NCBI GenBank assembly: GCA_023423475.1
Contig: JAFAFN010000263.1
Location: 1 to 12,508 of the forward strand
Length of the DNA: 12,508 nt
Source of the DNA: Actinomycetes bacterium
Lineage (GTDB): Bacteria; Actinomycetota; Acidimicrobiia; Acidimicrobiales; Microtrichaceae
Reading direction: 5' to 3'
Shown here: positions 12,108 to 12,508 of the stretch, one piece after another
How positions within the stretch are numbered: the first letter of the stretch is position 1
Layout: every line of letters begins with the position of its first letter
Notes under the pieces: model-generated
The model's database searches: none
What the model was told of the DNA's origin: nothing
The model's input: only the letters and a program-made list of their open reading frames with translations
Translations under genes and position numbers: made by a program

Positions 12108-12508
12108 ATGACCGTACGGTCGGAGCGCGGTGCCGGCTCCGCAGGTCGCATGTGGGCCCGACGAGAGCTCGGCCGACGCCGTTGGCAGCTCGTCGCCCTC
12201 GGTCTGCTCGCCGGCATCGCAGCGGCCGTCGCGCTCTCCTCGGTCGCAGGAGCGCGACGGTCCGCCACCGCCTGGGAGCGCTTCTCCGACGAGACGCTCG
12301 CCGCCGACGCGGTGGTGTTCGCGAGCCAGGCCGACGTGTTCGGTCCCGACGTCGACTGGTCCGACGTCGCCGCGCTTCCGTATGTCGAGTCAGCGGGATC
12401 GTTCGGCATCCCCTTCGTCGACGTGGTCGACGGGCCCGACGGCGCCCAGATCGAGACGGCCGGGATGTTCTCGGTCCCCTTCGGCACCTGGCGCAGCGAC
12501 ATCGACCG
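12108..12508 (+). CDS. FtsX/MacB-type ABC transporter permease, 5' part (runs off the window)
   Basis: ATG 12108 is preceded by an excellent AGGAGG (12097-12102) at 5-nt spacing; 133 codons are visible with no stop before the edge. The start has the hallmark of large FtsX-like permeases: a short cytoplasmic Arg-rich segment (WARRELGRRRWQ, 16-27), a hydrophobic helix (about 28-47), then AGARRSATAWERF (47-59) and the beginning of a periplasmic MacB_PCD-like domain (FASQADVFGPDVDWSDVAALPYVESAG). In actinobacteria, proteins opening this way are usually about 800 residues or more with FtsX domains in the second half, and a LolD-like ATPase gene is often adjacent. Such transporters act mechanically on extracytoplasmic lipoproteins, peptides or lipids, which fits a lipoprotein gene directly upstream. 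The family call is fairly secure even from the fragment. Confidence 0.85.
   Translation, partial: MTVRSERGAGSAGRMWARRELGRRRWQLVALGLLAGIAAAVALSSVAGARRSATAWERFSDETLAADAVVFASQADVFGPDVDWSDVAALPYVESAGSFGIPFVDVVDGPDGAQIETAGMFSVPFGTWRSDID

Noticed and set aside
11135..12502. A 455-codon minus-strand open frame opposite the lipoprotein and permease genes
   Set aside because: The plus strand has ribosome sites, a lipobox, copper-ligand pattern and an FtsX-like start; the antisense product is low complexity.

Overview
The window is about 12.5 kb of very GC-rich DNA with GC-biased third codon positions, GTG and TTG starts, and TANNNT-type -10 boxes, some placed as for leaderless transcripts. A DUF3097-family protein, a KstR-like TetR regulator, an Hsd4A/MFE-2-like dehydrogenase and an acyl-CoA synthetase all point to Actinomycetota. 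I infer an acidimicrobial-type lineage (Ilumatobacter/Iamia-like), but the sequence alone does not fix the genus. I see no mobile element, tRNA, rRNA or CRISPR array.

Layout. Bases 1-189 (minus) are the 5' end of a metallo-beta-lactamase-fold hydrolase cut by the window edge. It is divergent from an amidohydrolase-2 family gene (307-1179, plus) that has lost most of the usual metal ligands. A hairpin separates this from a coupled plus-strand pair: a WXG100-like protein with a large uncharacterised C-terminal region (1239-2543) and a SAM-dependent methyltransferase (2540-3445). A minus-strand run follows: a KstR-like TetR regulator (3472-4065), a degenerate ThDP-enzyme-fold protein (4158-5459), a DUF3097/Toprim-like protein coupled to it by a 4-bp overlap (5456-6322), and an SDR beta-hydroxyacyl-CoA/steroid dehydrogenase (6351-7265). 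Still on minus come aquaporin Z (7369-8178) and a GNAT acetyltransferase (8254-8817), the latter coupled by a 4-bp overlap to an acyl-CoA synthetase (8814-10361), then a single-pass membrane protein (10463-11023). Divergent from that, on plus, are a cupredoxin-like lipoprotein (11225-12055) and the start of an FtsX/MacB-type ABC permease (12108 to the edge).

How the genes fit together. The strongest non-obvious signal is a small regulon visible in the DNA itself. The TetR protein resembles mycobacterial KstR, the repressor of cholesterol catabolism that is released by a CoA-thioester ligand. Two perfect matches to the KstR-type motif TnnAACnnGTTnnA occur, one upstream of the regulator gene and one between the MBL-fold gene and the amidohydrolase-like gene. 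The two 16-bp sites are identical except for the central two bases. With the SDR and acyl-CoA synthetase nearby, the region looks like lipid/steroid or acyl-CoA catabolism, but those two genes carry no such site, so their membership is only inferred. Two putative regulon-associated proteins (the amidohydrolase-like and the ThDP-like one) appear to lack the catalytic residues of their families, which makes their real functions open questions.
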